This document shows, piece after piece, positions 44,062-52,634 of a DNA stretch of 64,000 nucleotides (within the stretch, counting starts at the first letter, position 1; each line of letters starts with the position of its first letter). The translations under genes were made by a program, and so were the position numbers. This stretch comes from Sporomusa acidovorans (GTDB lineage: Bacteria > Bacillota > Negativicutes > Sporomusales > Sporomusaceae): NCBI RefSeq assembly GCF_900101845.1, contig NZ_FNAM01000023.1:1-64000 (forward strand), in the 5' to 3' direction. The notes beneath the pieces were generated by a model, which saw only the letters and a program-made list of their open reading frames with translations, did no database searches and was not told the DNA's origin.

Positions 44062-44565
44062 TTGTTCAAATTATTAGTACCCTGTCGAGTAGTCAACACT
44101 TTATTTGAAATTAATTTTGCCGAATTGCGTCAGCGGGGAATGCAAGGAATCGTTTTTGATCTTGATAATACAATCATTCCCTGGAGTAGTCCGGATATCT
44201 GTCCGGAGATGTTACAATGGTTGAAAGATTTGCCTGCACAGGACTTCAGACTTTGTTTAGTATCTAATAATGGCAAAGAACGGGTAAAAAAGATAGCTTT
44301 TCAATGCGGCGTACCTTTTGTAGCCCAGGCCCGCAAGCCTTTGCGCCGCGGTTTTCGTCAAGCGGCCCGGGTGATGGGCTTAAGTCCGGATGTTGTTGCG
44401 GTTGTGGGTGACCAGCTATTTACCGATGTTTTGGGCGGTAACCGGCTTGGCATGTTTACTATTTGGGTAAAACCACTAACTACCCAAGAATTTATCGGCA
44501 CAAAAATTACCCGTCAATTTGAAAAACTAGCGGTACGTTTGCTAAAAGCTACCGGAAGACTTTAA
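44062..44565 (+). CDS. yqeG: YqeG-family HAD phosphatase
   Basis: 167 residues, HAD superfamily subclass IIIA. Nucleophile motif FDLDNTIIPW, then LVSNNGKERV, the motif-III lysine region ARKPLRRGF, and VVGDQLFTDVLGGNR with the metal-binding acids. This matches YqeG of Firmicutes, usually found next to aroE and other housekeeping genes as here; a phosphatidylglycerophosphate phosphatase role has been shown for some relatives. TTG 44062 follows CGGAGGAGAAA closely; the earlier TTG 44029 has no ribosome site. Confidence 0.9.
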   Translation: MFKLLVPCRVVNTLFEINFAELRQRGMQGIVFDLDNTIIPWSSPDICPEMLQWLKDLPAQDFRLCLVSNNGKERVKKIAFQCGVPFVAQARKPLRRGFRQAARVMGLSPDVVAVVGDQLFTDVLGGNRLGMFTIWVKPLTTQEFIGTKITRQFEKLAVRLLKATGRL

Positions 44566-44625
44566 AATGAGTCAGTGAAAAAACATATTTAATTTTCTGC
44601 AAATAACAGAGGGAGTCCTTACATC

Positions 44626-45480
44626 ATGATGATAACTGCTAAAACCCAAAAGGTAGGCCTGCTAGGCTGGCCGCTTGGTCATTCCTTATCACCCGTAATG
44701 CAGAATGCGGCATTTGCGGCAAGCAACTTGGACTATGTCTATTTACCGCTGCCCACACCGCCTGAACTGCTGCCGCAAGCGGTTCAGGGACTTAAAGCAT
44801 TAGGGTTCGCGGGTGTGAATGTAACGATCCCGCACAAAGTCGCGATAATGGAATACCTGGACGAAATTGACAGTAGCGCTAAATCAGTCGGCGCTGTTAA
44901 TACGATTCTATGTCAGGGAGACCGTTTAATCGGACATAATACAGATGCCGGAGGCTATATCCGCTCTCTTAAGCAGGTCGGTATTAGCGTGACTGGCCGC
45001 TCGGCCGTAATTTTCGGGGCAGGAGGTGCCGCAAGGGCTGTTATAGCTGGATTCGCCGCTGCTCATGTAGCGGCAATAACTGTTGGCGCGCGAGATAAAA
45101 ACAAGGCCGAACATATGGCGCATTTATTTGACGGAACTATCCCGGTAAGCGGTGTCTGCTGGGATAGCGACGAGTTTGCAGCGGCATTGTCTAATGCCGA
45201 TATTGTGGTTAATGCAACGCCTTTAGGAATGTATCCGTCTACTGTCAATCAGCCGCCGGTGCGCTGGGACCTTTTGCAACAGTCAGCAGTAATTTCCGAT
45301 TTAATCTATAATCCGCTAATAACCGGGTTTATGGCCGAGGGTATTCGCCGAGGCCATATCGTTGTCGGCGGTGAGGGAATGTTGCTTGAACAGGGAGCAC
45401 TGGCTTTTGAATTATGGACAGGTCGTAAGGCGCCCGCAAGCGTGATGCGCCAGGCGCTTATGCGGGAGTTAAAAAGATAA
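44626..45480 (+). CDS. aroE: Shikimate dehydrogenase
   Basis: 284 residues. The shikimate-binding motif LGHSLSPVMQNAAF, the catalytic lysine in NVTIPHKVAIM, NTDAGGYIRSL, and the NADP-binding loop VIFGAGGAARAVI are all present. DLIYNPLITGF and GGEGMLLEQGALAFELWTG close the fold. It reduces 3-dehydroshikimate to shikimate. ATG 44626 or the next ATG codon is the start, after AGAGGGAGTCC. It stands directly before the pilus operon, whose later part holds aroC, aroK and aroB. Confidence 0.96.
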   Translation: MMITAKTQKVGLLGWPLGHSLSPVMQNAAFAASNLDYVYLPLPTPPELLPQAVQGLKALGFAGVNVTIPHKVAIMEYLDEIDSSAKSVGAVNTILCQGDRLIGHNTDAGGYIRSLKQVGISVTGRSAVIFGAGGAARAVIAGFAAAHVAAITVGARDKNKAEHMAHLFDGTIPVSGVCWDSDEFAAALSNADIVVNATPLGMYPSTVNQPPVRWDLLQQSAVISDLIYNPLITGFMAEGIRRGHIVVGGEGMLLEQGALAFELWTGRKAPASVMRQALMRELKR

Positions 45481-45518
45481 CAAAAATTAACAAAATATTT
45501 TAAGATTATTAATTTTAT

Positions 45519-45676
45519 GGCAGGAATACTCTTGCCGGAATGCGAATATACTCCTTATCGGTCATATTCAGCAATATTATGGGGGGATAGCGATCTCCCA
45601 CAGATCAAGTAGAGTAAACAATGCAACCGGACCAGGCAAAATATATAATTTTTTGCTACGTCGGTTGTTTTTTTAT
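45519..45676 (+). promoter_or_regulatory. Structured leader with intrinsic terminator before the pilus operon
   Basis: Successive hairpins are visible: GGCAGG/CTTGCC (45519-45536), GAATAT/ATATTC (about 45543-45573), and GGGGGAT/ATCTCCC (about 45583-45600). Then a long terminator stem CAACCG...CGGTTG (45624-45667) is followed by seven T. It ends 20 nt before the pilB start codon. An attenuation device is likely; I could not match it to a known riboswitch. Confidence 0.6.
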
Positions 45677-45695
45677 TATTCAACGGAGAGAAACA

Positions 45696-47222
45696 ATGCT
45701 GCAAAATAATAAACGTCCGGGAGACGTACCTCATGTAGATTTAGCCACTGCCCATATTAGTCAAGAAGCCGTGTCTGCGATCTCCGAGTCCTTGGCCAAG
45801 CGGTATCAAGTTATTCCTATCGAAAAAGAAAACCAGGAATTAACACTGGCTATGGCGGACCCTACAAACTTTTTTGCCATTGATGATGTGAGAAGGGTGA
45901 CTGGCTGTGAGGTTAAGCCGGTAATTGCCGCCGAACAAGCCATAATGCAGGCTATTAGCCAGTACTATGGCGTACATGACTTAGTTAAAAAAGCTGTAAA
46001 AAAGTTTAATCAGGAAGAGCACTCCGCAGTGGCGCAAGTACATACGGAAGACGACGCACCCATTATCGGCATCGTTAGTTCCCTTTTAGCTCAGGCAGTA
46101 AGGGAACGCGCCAGTGATATTCATATTGAGCCACAGGAGAACTTGCTGCGGATTCGATTCCGGGTTGATGGCATACTTAGAGAAGTAGTTTCATTTACCC
46201 GCAATATTCACTCAGCGATCGTGTCGCGAATCAAGATTATGGCTAATATGGACATTACGGAAAAGCGTCTTCCGCAAGATGGACGAATCGATACCCTGGA
46301 ACAAGGGCGTGAGGTCAATATCCGGGTATCAACTTTACCGACAATTGACGGCGAAAAGGTTGTCATGCGGCTGCTTGATAAAAGGGCGGTTATTCTCGAT
46401 ATAACTAAATTGGGATTTACAACTAGCAATCTAGCATGTTACCGCCAGTTATATTCGCAGTCACACGGGATGATACTCGTGACGGGACCAACCGGCTCCG
46501 GCAAGACGACAACCTTATATTCGACGTTGGCGCAAATTAATACGATTGACCGTAATACGATCACAATTGAAGATCCTGTCGAATATCGTCTTGCAGGCAC
46601 AAACCAAGTGCAAGTCAATCCGAGAGCGGGGCTGACTTTTGCCAAAGGCTTGCGTTCTATTCTACGGCAAGATCCGAATGTGATTATGATAGGCGAGATT
46701 CGAGATGGTGAGACGGCTGATATAGCAATCAGAGCCGCACTTACCGGGCATTTGGTATTGAGTACCCTGCATACGAATGACGCAGCGGGAGCAATAACCA
46801 GGTTGATCGATATGGGCGTGGAGCCTTTCTTGATAGCCTCGTCGGTATTGGGGGTGCTGGCCCAACGGCTGGTGCGGGTAAATTGCCCTGAATGCAAAAA
46901 AATATATACACCGGTATATGGTTCAGGGGAACAATTATTTGTAAATCAGGACAAGCCTGTTTCGTTGTATAAGGGGTTAGGCTGTGCCAACTGCGCGTTT
47001 ACCGGCTACCGGGGACGAATGGCTATTCAGGAAGTTATGCCTGTCAGTTCACAGATTAGGAAACTGATCAATCGTCGCGCATCAACCGATGAAATCGGTG
47101 CTGTAGCTAGAAGTGAGGGGATGCTGTCCATGCGGGAAGATGGGATACAAAAAGCGCTGGCGGGGTTTACCACAATGAACGAAGTTATGCGTGGCACATA
47201 TGTTTACAATAAATCCGATTAA
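45696..47222 (+). CDS. pilB: Type IV pilus extension ATPase
   Basis: 508 residues, GspE/PilB family. The N-terminal domain (ISQEAVSAISESLAKRYQVIP) is of the GspE-N type. The motor shows GPTGSGKTTTLY (Walker A), the Asp box TIEDPVEYRL, Walker B IMIGEIRDGETADIA, the His box LSTLHTNDA, and a zinc-binding set CPECKK...CANCAFTGYRG. It powers pilin assembly at the inner membrane. ATG 45696 follows CGGAGAG; the frame reaching back to 45621 crosses the terminator and is rejected. It is the first gene of the operon. Confidence 0.96.
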   Translation: MLQNNKRPGDVPHVDLATAHISQEAVSAISESLAKRYQVIPIEKENQELTLAMADPTNFFAIDDVRRVTGCEVKPVIAAEQAIMQAISQYYGVHDLVKKAVKKFNQEEHSAVAQVHTEDDAPIIGIVSSLLAQAVRERASDIHIEPQENLLRIRFRVDGILREVVSFTRNIHSAIVSRIKIMANMDITEKRLPQDGRIDTLEQGREVNIRVSTLPTIDGEKVVMRLLDKRAVILDITKLGFTTSNLACYRQLYSQSHGMILVTGPTGSGKTTTLYSTLAQINTIDRNTITIEDPVEYRLAGTNQVQVNPRAGLTFAKGLRSILRQDPNVIMIGEIRDGETADIAIRAALTGHLVLSTLHTNDAAGAITRLIDMGVEPFLIASSVLGVLAQRLVRVNCPECKKIYTPVYGSGEQLFVNQDKPVSLYKGLGCANCAFTGYRGRMAIQEVMPVSSQIRKLINRRASTDEIGAVARSEGMLSMREDGIQKALAGFTTMNEVMRGTYVYNKSD

Positions 47223-47238
47223 GCGGGGTGACAGACCG

Positions 47239-48291
47239 ATGATTGAGACACTGTTACATACGGCAGTAACTCAAAAAGCTTCAGATATTCACCTATCTGT
47301 AGGGGTGCCACCCATTTTCCGAATAAACGGGAGTTTAATTACAACCGATAATTCTCCGCTCACCCAGGAAGATACGCTGGCTATATTTCAGGCAATAACG
47401 TCTGTTGACCAGCAGGCTCGTTTTCAGGAAAATGGTGAACTTGACTTTGCTTTTGCGATTAACGGCCTTAGTCGTTTTCGCGTTAATGCCTACCGTCAAC
47501 GCGGTTTTGTGGCTATTGCTGTTCGTGTGTTGAATGAATCGATTGTTTCCTTGGATGAGTTAGGCCTGCCGACAGTAGTCAAGTCCCTGGCCCGGATGCC
47601 CCGCGGCTTAGTTCTTATTACCGGTCCGACAGGTAGTGGAAAATCAACAACGTTGGCTGCAATGGTCGATTTAATTAATTATGAACGTTCATTCCATATA
47701 TTGACTTTGGAGGACCCTATCGAATATTTACATCAACACCGTAAATGCGTTATTAGTCAGCGAGAAGTACCAACCGATAGTACAACTTTTGCAAGTGGCC
47801 TTAAGGCAGCCCTGCGTGAAGATCCGGATGTCATCATGGTTGGGGAGATGCGGGATGCTGAAACTATTGGCATTGCGGTTACTGCTGCCGAAACAGGGCA
47901 TTTGGTGTTGGCTTCTCTCCACACCTGTGATGCTGCGAGGACGGTTGACCGGATTATCGATGTTTTTCCTCCTTATCAGCAACAGCAAATCCGTATTCAA
48001 CTTGCTTTGACGCTCCAAGGCATTATATCACAGCAACTTATACCGCGATGTGATGGGAATGGAAGGACAGTGGCGGTCGAGATCCTCATGGCAACGCCTG
48101 CAGTACGCAATCTTATTCGTGAAGGCAAGACTCATCAAATTTCATCGGTTATTCAGACCGGTACTAAATTCGGTATGCAATCTATGGATTTTTCTTTAAA
48201 AATGTTGTATCAGCGAGGGGTTATTTCTTATCAGGATGCATTAGCGTATTCGCTAAATCAGGAGAATTTTATTTTTTTGGCAGATAGGTAG
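47239..48291 (+). CDS. pilT: Type IV pilus retraction ATPase
   Basis: 350 residues. GPTGSGKSTTLAAM (Walker A), TLEDPIEYLH, VIMVGEMRDAETIGIA, LASLHTCDAARTVDRIIDVFP and the PilT-typical AIRNLIREGKTHQ-like segment (AVRNLIREGKTHQI) are seen. It depolymerises pili for twitching motility and DNA uptake. ATG 47239 follows GCGGGGTGACAG, 17 nt after pilB. The presence of a retraction motor separates this system from plain type II secretion. Confidence 0.96.
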   Translation: MIETLLHTAVTQKASDIHLSVGVPPIFRINGSLITTDNSPLTQEDTLAIFQAITSVDQQARFQENGELDFAFAINGLSRFRVNAYRQRGFVAIAVRVLNESIVSLDELGLPTVVKSLARMPRGLVLITGPTGSGKSTTLAAMVDLINYERSFHILTLEDPIEYLHQHRKCVISQREVPTDSTTFASGLKAALREDPDVIMVGEMRDAETIGIAVTAAETGHLVLASLHTCDAARTVDRIIDVFPPYQQQQIRIQLALTLQGIISQQLIPRCDGNGRTVAVEILMATPAVRNLIREGKTHQISSVIQTGTKFGMQSMDFSLKMLYQRGVISYQDALAYSLNQENFIFLADR

Positions 48292-48353
48292 TACGCTATA
48301 ACACCCTGTCAGAAAGAATGTATTTTCTATAGCTAAGACCGGGAGAGAAAAAA

Positions 48354-49580
48354 GTGGTTAAGACTTATACTTATAAGGCCAAGAACCGGAAGGGAAAACT
48401 TATGACAGGCACTCTTCTGGCCGACAGCGAGAACGCTGTAGCTTTACATATACGTAAAAAAGACGGCTTTGTTTTACAAATAAAAGAAAAAAAGACAGGC
48501 AAAAACCTGTATGCGGTCGTACGGAAACAATTAAACACTGTTAAAATAAAAGATTTAGCACTGATTTGTCGTCTGCTTGCCACGATGATTGAGGCAGGTT
48601 TGCCATTACTTACCTGTCTTAAGATTGTCATCGATCAAAGTGAAAATGCCTACATCAAAACCGTACTGCAAAGTGTGTATGAGAATGTACAGGCAGGTGA
48701 GACGTTTTCCTGGGCACTTGCTCAACATCGCCACGTATTTCCGGCTATTATGATCAATATGGTCGAAGCCGGTGAGCTAGGCGGTGTGCTTGCAACCGTT
48801 CTTGAGCGCCTGGCTATCCATTTTGAAAAAGAACATAAGCTTGGCGAAAAAATTAAATCGGCCATGACCTATCCTGCTGTTGTGATAACGATGGCGGTAC
48901 TGGCTGTTATATTTATTTTTATTTTTGTATTACCGGTTTTTATAGCCGTGTTTGTCGATATGAAAGTGGAGTTACCTTGGCCAACAAGGATGCTGCTGCT
49001 AGTTAGTGAATTTCTTCAAGACTATTGGCTGTTTTTACTAATAGGCATTATTGGCGTAAGTTTGTTTGGCAAATTAGCGTTAACCCGGCCTGACATAGGC
49101 AGGATACGGGATAAAGTGGTACTTGCCATACCGCTTGTTGGCAAACTTGTTCAAAAAGTTGCCATCGCCCGGTTTAGCCGCACTCTAAGTACACTGATCC
49201 GGGGAGGGGTGCCCATTATCGCCGCCCTTGATGTCGTAAAAAAAGTGATTGATAATTTGAGCATGATGGAGGCTGTGACTGTGGCGCAAGCAAACTTAAA
49301 AGCAGGAATTACGCTTGCCGAAACGCTTGCTGCCAGCAGAGTATTTACGCCTATGGTTATTCAGATGGTGGCTATTGGCGAAGAAAGCGGCGCTATCGAT
49401 AAGATGCTGGAAAAAGTCGCTGATTATTATGAAAGTGAAGTTGATGATATCGTTACAAGAATGAGCAGTATTATGGAACCTGTTATTGTCGGGATATTAG
49501 GTGTATTCATTGGCTTTATTGTTATCGCGATTATCTTACCTATGTTTGACATTATTGCCAATGTCGGCAGTAGCATGTAA
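48354..49580 (+). CDS. pilC: Type IV pilus inner-membrane platform protein
   Basis: 408 residues, GspF/PilC family. Two homologous cytoplasmic domains each precede a membrane region; GLPLLTCLKIV...AGETFSWAL and GVPIIAALDVV...AGITLAETL are the paired signatures. It connects the ATPases to pilin. The start is GTG following CGGGAGAGAAAAAA. The gap before it (48298-48335) contains AACACCCTGTCAGAAAG, faintly like ends of the window's repeats. Its stop is followed at once by repeat copy E. Confidence 0.95.
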   Translation: MVKTYTYKAKNRKGKLMTGTLLADSENAVALHIRKKDGFVLQIKEKKTGKNLYAVVRKQLNTVKIKDLALICRLLATMIEAGLPLLTCLKIVIDQSENAYIKTVLQSVYENVQAGETFSWALAQHRHVFPAIMINMVEAGELGGVLATVLERLAIHFEKEHKLGEKIKSAMTYPAVVITMAVLAVIFIFIFVLPVFIAVFVDMKVELPWPTRMLLLVSEFLQDYWLFLLIGIIGVSLFGKLALTRPDIGRIRDKVVLAIPLVGKLVQKVAIARFSRTLSTLIRGGVPIIAALDVVKKVIDNLSMMEAVTVAQANLKAGITLAETLAASRVFTPMVIQMVAIGEESGAIDKMLEKVADYYESEVDDIVTRMSSIMEPVIVGILGVFIGFIVIAIILPMFDIIANVGSSM

Positions 49581-49713
49581 CTATGTATTCCGCATTAAAG
49601 AAGTTTGCCGACGCAGGCGGATGGTGTATGAAGAGCGCTCCACCACTAGCGTTTGACTTCCGCTTTTGCCAACACACCACCCGCCTGCAAAAATCTTCGC
49701 ACGTTGTATATAT
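49581..49713 (+). repeat. Structured intergenic repeat, copy E (between pilC and the pilin gene)
   Basis: Left end TATGTATTCCGCATTAAAGAAG, main stem GCAGGCGGATGGTGT / ACACCACCCGCCTGC with one mismatch, inner stem GCGCT/AGCGT, core CACTAGCGTTTGACTT, right end GCAAAAATCTTCGCACGTTG. It sits inside an operon, directly after a stop codon, and ends about 20 nt before the pilin start. Confidence 0.9.
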
Positions 49714-49734
49714 CTATCAAGGAAAGTGAATAGT

Positions 49735-50154
49735 ATGATGTTAACTATAAAAAAACAAATAAGCAATGCCCAAGGATTTACATTAGTTGAGTTGATGGTG
49801 GTTATCGCCATTCTTGGCATTCTGGCATCAATTGCCCTGCCGAGACTTGCAGGTTCAATAACATTGGCTAAAGCCGCTAAACTTCAGGCTGACTTGCGAA
49901 CAATAGGCACTGCCATCGCGTTATACGAGGTCGATAATGGCAAGTTGCCGGAAGCAGAGCTTGATGCCGCCTTAGTTCCAACGTCGGGGAAAAAGTATCT
50001 GCAAGCCATGCCTGCGCCACCTGACAGTTCAGATCCTGCCAGCTATAAAGCCGGCTATGATGCTTCTACCGGTGTTGTAACGATCAAGTTTGCAGGAAAG
50101 ACTTATAAGTCGGATGGTTCTAATCCTGTGGACAATCCTGTGGACGTCAAATAA
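49735..50154 (+). CDS. Type IV pilin / major pseudopilin (GspG-like)
   Basis: 139 residues. The prepilin site QG^FTLVELMVVIAILGIL has phenylalanine at +1 and glutamate at +5. A long hydrophobic helix and a small C-terminal domain with YEVDNGKLPEAELD and a glycine-rich end follow. After cutting by PilD it is likely the main fibre subunit. ATG 49735 has AGGAAAGTGA before it; an upstream extension to 49666 is repeat sequence. The ATG doublet leaves the exact start open by one codon. Confidence 0.92.
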   Translation: MMLTIKKQISNAQGFTLVELMVVIAILGILASIALPRLAGSITLAKAAKLQADLRTIGTAIALYEVDNGKLPEAELDAALVPTSGKKYLQAMPAPPDSSDPASYKAGYDASTGVVTIKFAGKTYKSDGSNPVDNPVDVK

Positions 50155-50214
50155 CTTCTCTAAAGTGTAAGACAATATGTATTTTTTCCGTATTATTATT
50201 CGAGGGAGAAGCAC

Positions 50215-50961
50215 ATGCTCAGCTTACTTTTATTCTTAGCAGGGCTGATTGTCGGCAGTTTTTTAAATATATGTATTGACAGGATACCTCTAAAGCAGTC
50301 GTTGATACGGCCACGGTCATATTGTATGGCGTGTAAGGAGCCGTTGCCGGTTCAAGATATCCTACCGGTTATAAGTTTTTTGCTTTTACGGCGGCGATGC
50401 CGGTTTTGTGCTGCGTTACTCTCCTGGCGTTATATCGGAGTTGAATTGTTGACAGGCTGTTTATTTATATGGTGCTATTTTATTTTGGGGGTAACATTAG
50501 CTTGTAGTAAGGCGCTCATTCTTACATCCTTTCTTATTTGTATTACCTTTATTGATCTTCGACATCAGCTTATTCTGGATAAAATACTGGTGTGGTTTGC
50601 TGCCTTGGCTGTCATTAGCAACTTGTTCGAGCCTGTACTCTCCTGCGGGGACATGGTAAGTGCGGCCGTAGCCGGCGGGGGTATTTTCCTTGTAATTGCC
50701 GTTATTACCAGAGGGGGGATGGGAGGCGGTGATATTAAGTTTGTAGCTGCATTAGGGTTATGGCTGGGATTTAAGCTGACAATGCTTACCGTCTTTTTGG
50801 CTTTTCTCCTTGGTGGTTTAGGGGGATTATTGCTGATTATTGCCGGTCTAAAGAAACGGAAAGACTTTATTCCGTTTGGCCCCTTTATTGCCGCAAGTGC
50901 CTGGATTAGTTTGCTGTATGGGGAACAACTTATCATTTGGTATCTATATATTCCGCAGTAA
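50215..50961 (+). CDS. pilD: Prepilin peptidase / methyltransferase
   Basis: 248 residues, about seven membrane helices. The N-terminal part shows GSFLNICIDRIPLKQSL and two cysteine pairs (CMACKEPLP and CRFCAALLSW) of the methyltransferase/zinc domain. The catalytic aspartates lie in FIDLRHQLILD and GMGGGDIKF. It cuts the leader of prepilins and methylates the new N-terminus. ATG 50215 follows CGAGGGAGAAGCAC. The last residues (YLYIPQ and stop) are encoded by the left arm of repeat copy F, so the repeat has set the C-terminus. Confidence 0.95.
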   Translation: MLSLLLFLAGLIVGSFLNICIDRIPLKQSLIRPRSYCMACKEPLPVQDILPVISFLLLRRRCRFCAALLSWRYIGVELLTGCLFIWCYFILGVTLACSKALILTSFLICITFIDLRHQLILDKILVWFAALAVISNLFEPVLSCGDMVSAAVAGGGIFLVIAVITRGGMGGGDIKFVAALGLWLGFKLTMLTVFLAFLLGGLGGLLLIIAGLKKRKDFIPFGPFIAASAWISLLYGEQLIIWYLYIPQ

Positions 50962-51065
50962 AGAATTTGCAGACTCAGGTAGGTGGTGCATGAAGAGCGC
51001 TCCACCGCTGGCGCTTGACTTCCGCTTTTGCCAACACACCACTCGCCTGCAAAAATTTTTACTAC
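50943..51065 (+). repeat. Structured intergenic repeat, copy F (between pilD and the next pseudopilin gene)
   Basis: Left end CTATATATTCCGCAGTAAAGAA overlaps the last codons of pilD. Main stem AGGTGGTG / CACCACTC, inner stem GCGCT/GGCGC, core CGCTGGCGCTTGACTT, then CCGCTTTTGCCAACACACC. Compared with copy E both sides of the inner stem have changed while pairing is retained. Confidence 0.88.
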
Positions 51066-51135
51066 CAGTTTGAAATGTACAGTTCGCTTGAGAATTTAAG
51101 GGGACTCGCAGCACCTTGTATGCATAGCTAGGCTG

Positions 51136-51627
51136 GTGACAGGCTGGAGCGTGGTCGTTGTGCAAAAGGGATTTTCACTTATAGAGGTAATAATTGTTGT
51201 TGCGCTTGTTGGTGTTTTAGCCACCGGAGCGTTGCCGCGCATTGCAGATACCTTGGCAAATCAAGAATTGCAAACGGCTGCCGTTAATCTGGCGGCCGAT
51301 ATAAGAAGTATGCAACAACTGGCTATGAATGCCAATGGTGACAATTCTCCCCTTTACACACTGCGCTTTTCCCGGGATGAACATGGCTCCTATTATATAA
51401 TTCATAATGGCCGCCACGCCATTAAGACAGTGTACTTATCAAGGTTTGTTCAAGTGACTGGCGAGCCGGATTATATTATGTTTTCTAATAAAGGTGCACC
51501 GCGCAGAGGGCAAAAAATTGAATTAAAAAGTATTCGCCACCGTTATTTTTTGTATATTTATATTGCCGGTGCAACAGGTCGGGTAAGGGTCTCTGCCAAC
51601 GGCAATACTGACGAAAAAGATTACTGA
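51136..51627 (+). CDS. Minor pseudopilin (GspH/FimT-like)
   Basis: About 155-163 residues. Prepilin site KG^FSLIEVIIVVALVGVLATGALP with phenylalanine +1 and glutamate +5, then a helix ending in RSMQQLAMNANGD, a feature of GspH/FimT proteins. The C-terminal domain is beta-rich. The start is uncertain: GTG codons at 51136, 51151 and 51160 are in frame, and the GGAG near 51144 favours 51151 or 51160. A minor pilin probably caps or primes the fibre. Confidence 0.85.
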   Translation: MTGWSVVVVQKGFSLIEVIIVVALVGVLATGALPRIADTLANQELQTAAVNLAADIRSMQQLAMNANGDNSPLYTLRFSRDEHGSYYIIHNGRHAIKTVYLSRFVQVTGEPDYIMFSNKGAPRRGQKIELKSIRHRYFLYIYIAGATGRVRVSANGNTDEKDY

Positions 51628-51642
51628 AATAAGAATCTGAGC

Positions 51643-52059
51643 GTGATCCGTGTGATAATAAAAAAGCAGCAAGGTTATTTTTATATAGATGCGGTCATTG
51701 CCATAGCTATTTTGGCTGTTGCCTTGGTTTCCACTGCGGGCATGTTTTTTTCTTCAACAAAAGCGAGTGCCAGTGCTGCGCATTATACGGCAGCTACGAA
51801 CATTGGCAGACAGCAAATGGAGTTCCTGAAAAAGTGGAAAGCAAGCGATTGGAGTGACCCCAATCTTCCTAGCACGCTTCCATGGCAGGGTGATTTTAAT
51901 GATTTAATTGTTAATAAAATGGCCTTTGAGGTTAAAACAGACGTTATTCAGCTAAACGCAATTGACCCCAGTTTAATTCAGGTAAATGTCGTGGTTTCCT
52001 GGCGGGAGGCCGAAGGGGTAAAAACTATTCAATTTACTACTTTTTTCTCGAAGGCGTAG
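51643..52059 (+). CDS. Minor pseudopilin (PilV/GspI-like) with unusual cleavage site
   Basis: 138 residues. The site reads QQG^YFYIDAVIAIAILAVALV: the glycine is present, but tyrosine is at +1 and aspartate, not glutamate, at +5. The helix and the GRQQMEFLKKWKASDW region match PilV/GspI. The start is GTG with a poor ribosome site, so translation may couple to the gene before (15-nt gap). The acid at +5 normally aids assembly and methylation; aspartate may still serve. Confidence 0.82.
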   Translation: MIRVIIKKQQGYFYIDAVIAIAILAVALVSTAGMFFSSTKASASAAHYTAATNIGRQQMEFLKKWKASDWSDPNLPSTLPWQGDFNDLIVNKMAFEVKTDVIQLNAIDPSLIQVNVVVSWREAEGVKTIQFTTFFSKA

Positions 52060-52085
52060 TTTGTCATTATGTATCAGGAGGAGCT

Positions 52086-52622
52086 ATGAATTTAGTCAGA
52101 ATCATAGCCAATAGGAAGGGGTTCACTCTTGTAGAATTGATCATCGGTATGGGGCTAACCATGTTACTGACATCAGTTCTTGTCATTAGCGTAGCAAACT
52201 CATTAACTGTTTGGCAGGCAGGAAAGAACCGCAGTGAAATTGAACAAACTGCACGCTATGTGTTAGATACAATGGCGCGGGAAATACGTTATGCCAATAC
52301 GATTAACATAAACTCGAAATCATCCATAACGCTTACCCAATTTAGTCCCAGGACGAATAAGGTTCAAGAAAAGATTACATTTAGGTATGGCAGTAGTGAA
52401 TCGAAAACGATTTATAAAATTACCGATAAGACGGCATCCGGCGGCGGTATTGGCACGAATCCGTTAACTCCCGCGGTAATCAAGAATTTAGAATTCCAAG
52501 CGGCGCCAGCCGCTGACCATAATGAGGTTACCATAGTTCTACAGGCAAGCGGCTATCGGGGGGACATTTTGGAATACCGTTCATCAGTAAGATGTCTTAA
52601 TGTATTATTCGTTAATGAGTAG
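52086..52622 (+). CDS. Minor pseudopilin (PilW/GspJ-like)
   Basis: 178 residues. Site RKG^FTLVELIIGMGLTMLLTSVLV, glutamate at +5, and the helix end EIEQTARYVLDTMAREIRYANTI, typical for PilW/GspJ. The C-terminal beta domain ends in EYRSSVRCLNVLFVNE. ATG 52086 follows CAGGAGGAGCT, a strong site. It belongs to the set of four minor pilins that start fibre growth. Confidence 0.88.
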   Translation: MNLVRIIANRKGFTLVELIIGMGLTMLLTSVLVISVANSLTVWQAGKNRSEIEQTARYVLDTMAREIRYANTININSKSSITLTQFSPRTNKVQEKITFRYGSSESKTIYKITDKTASGGGIGTNPLTPAVIKNLEFQAAPAADHNEVTIVLQASGYRGDILEYRSSVRCLNVLFVNE

Positions 52623-52634
52623 GTGGTGGCCCCT

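Noticed and set aside
48298-48335. Decayed repeat copy between pilT and pilC (AACACCCTGTCAGAAAG)
   Set aside because: Similarity to the family is limited to about 15 bases, with no core and no paired arm.
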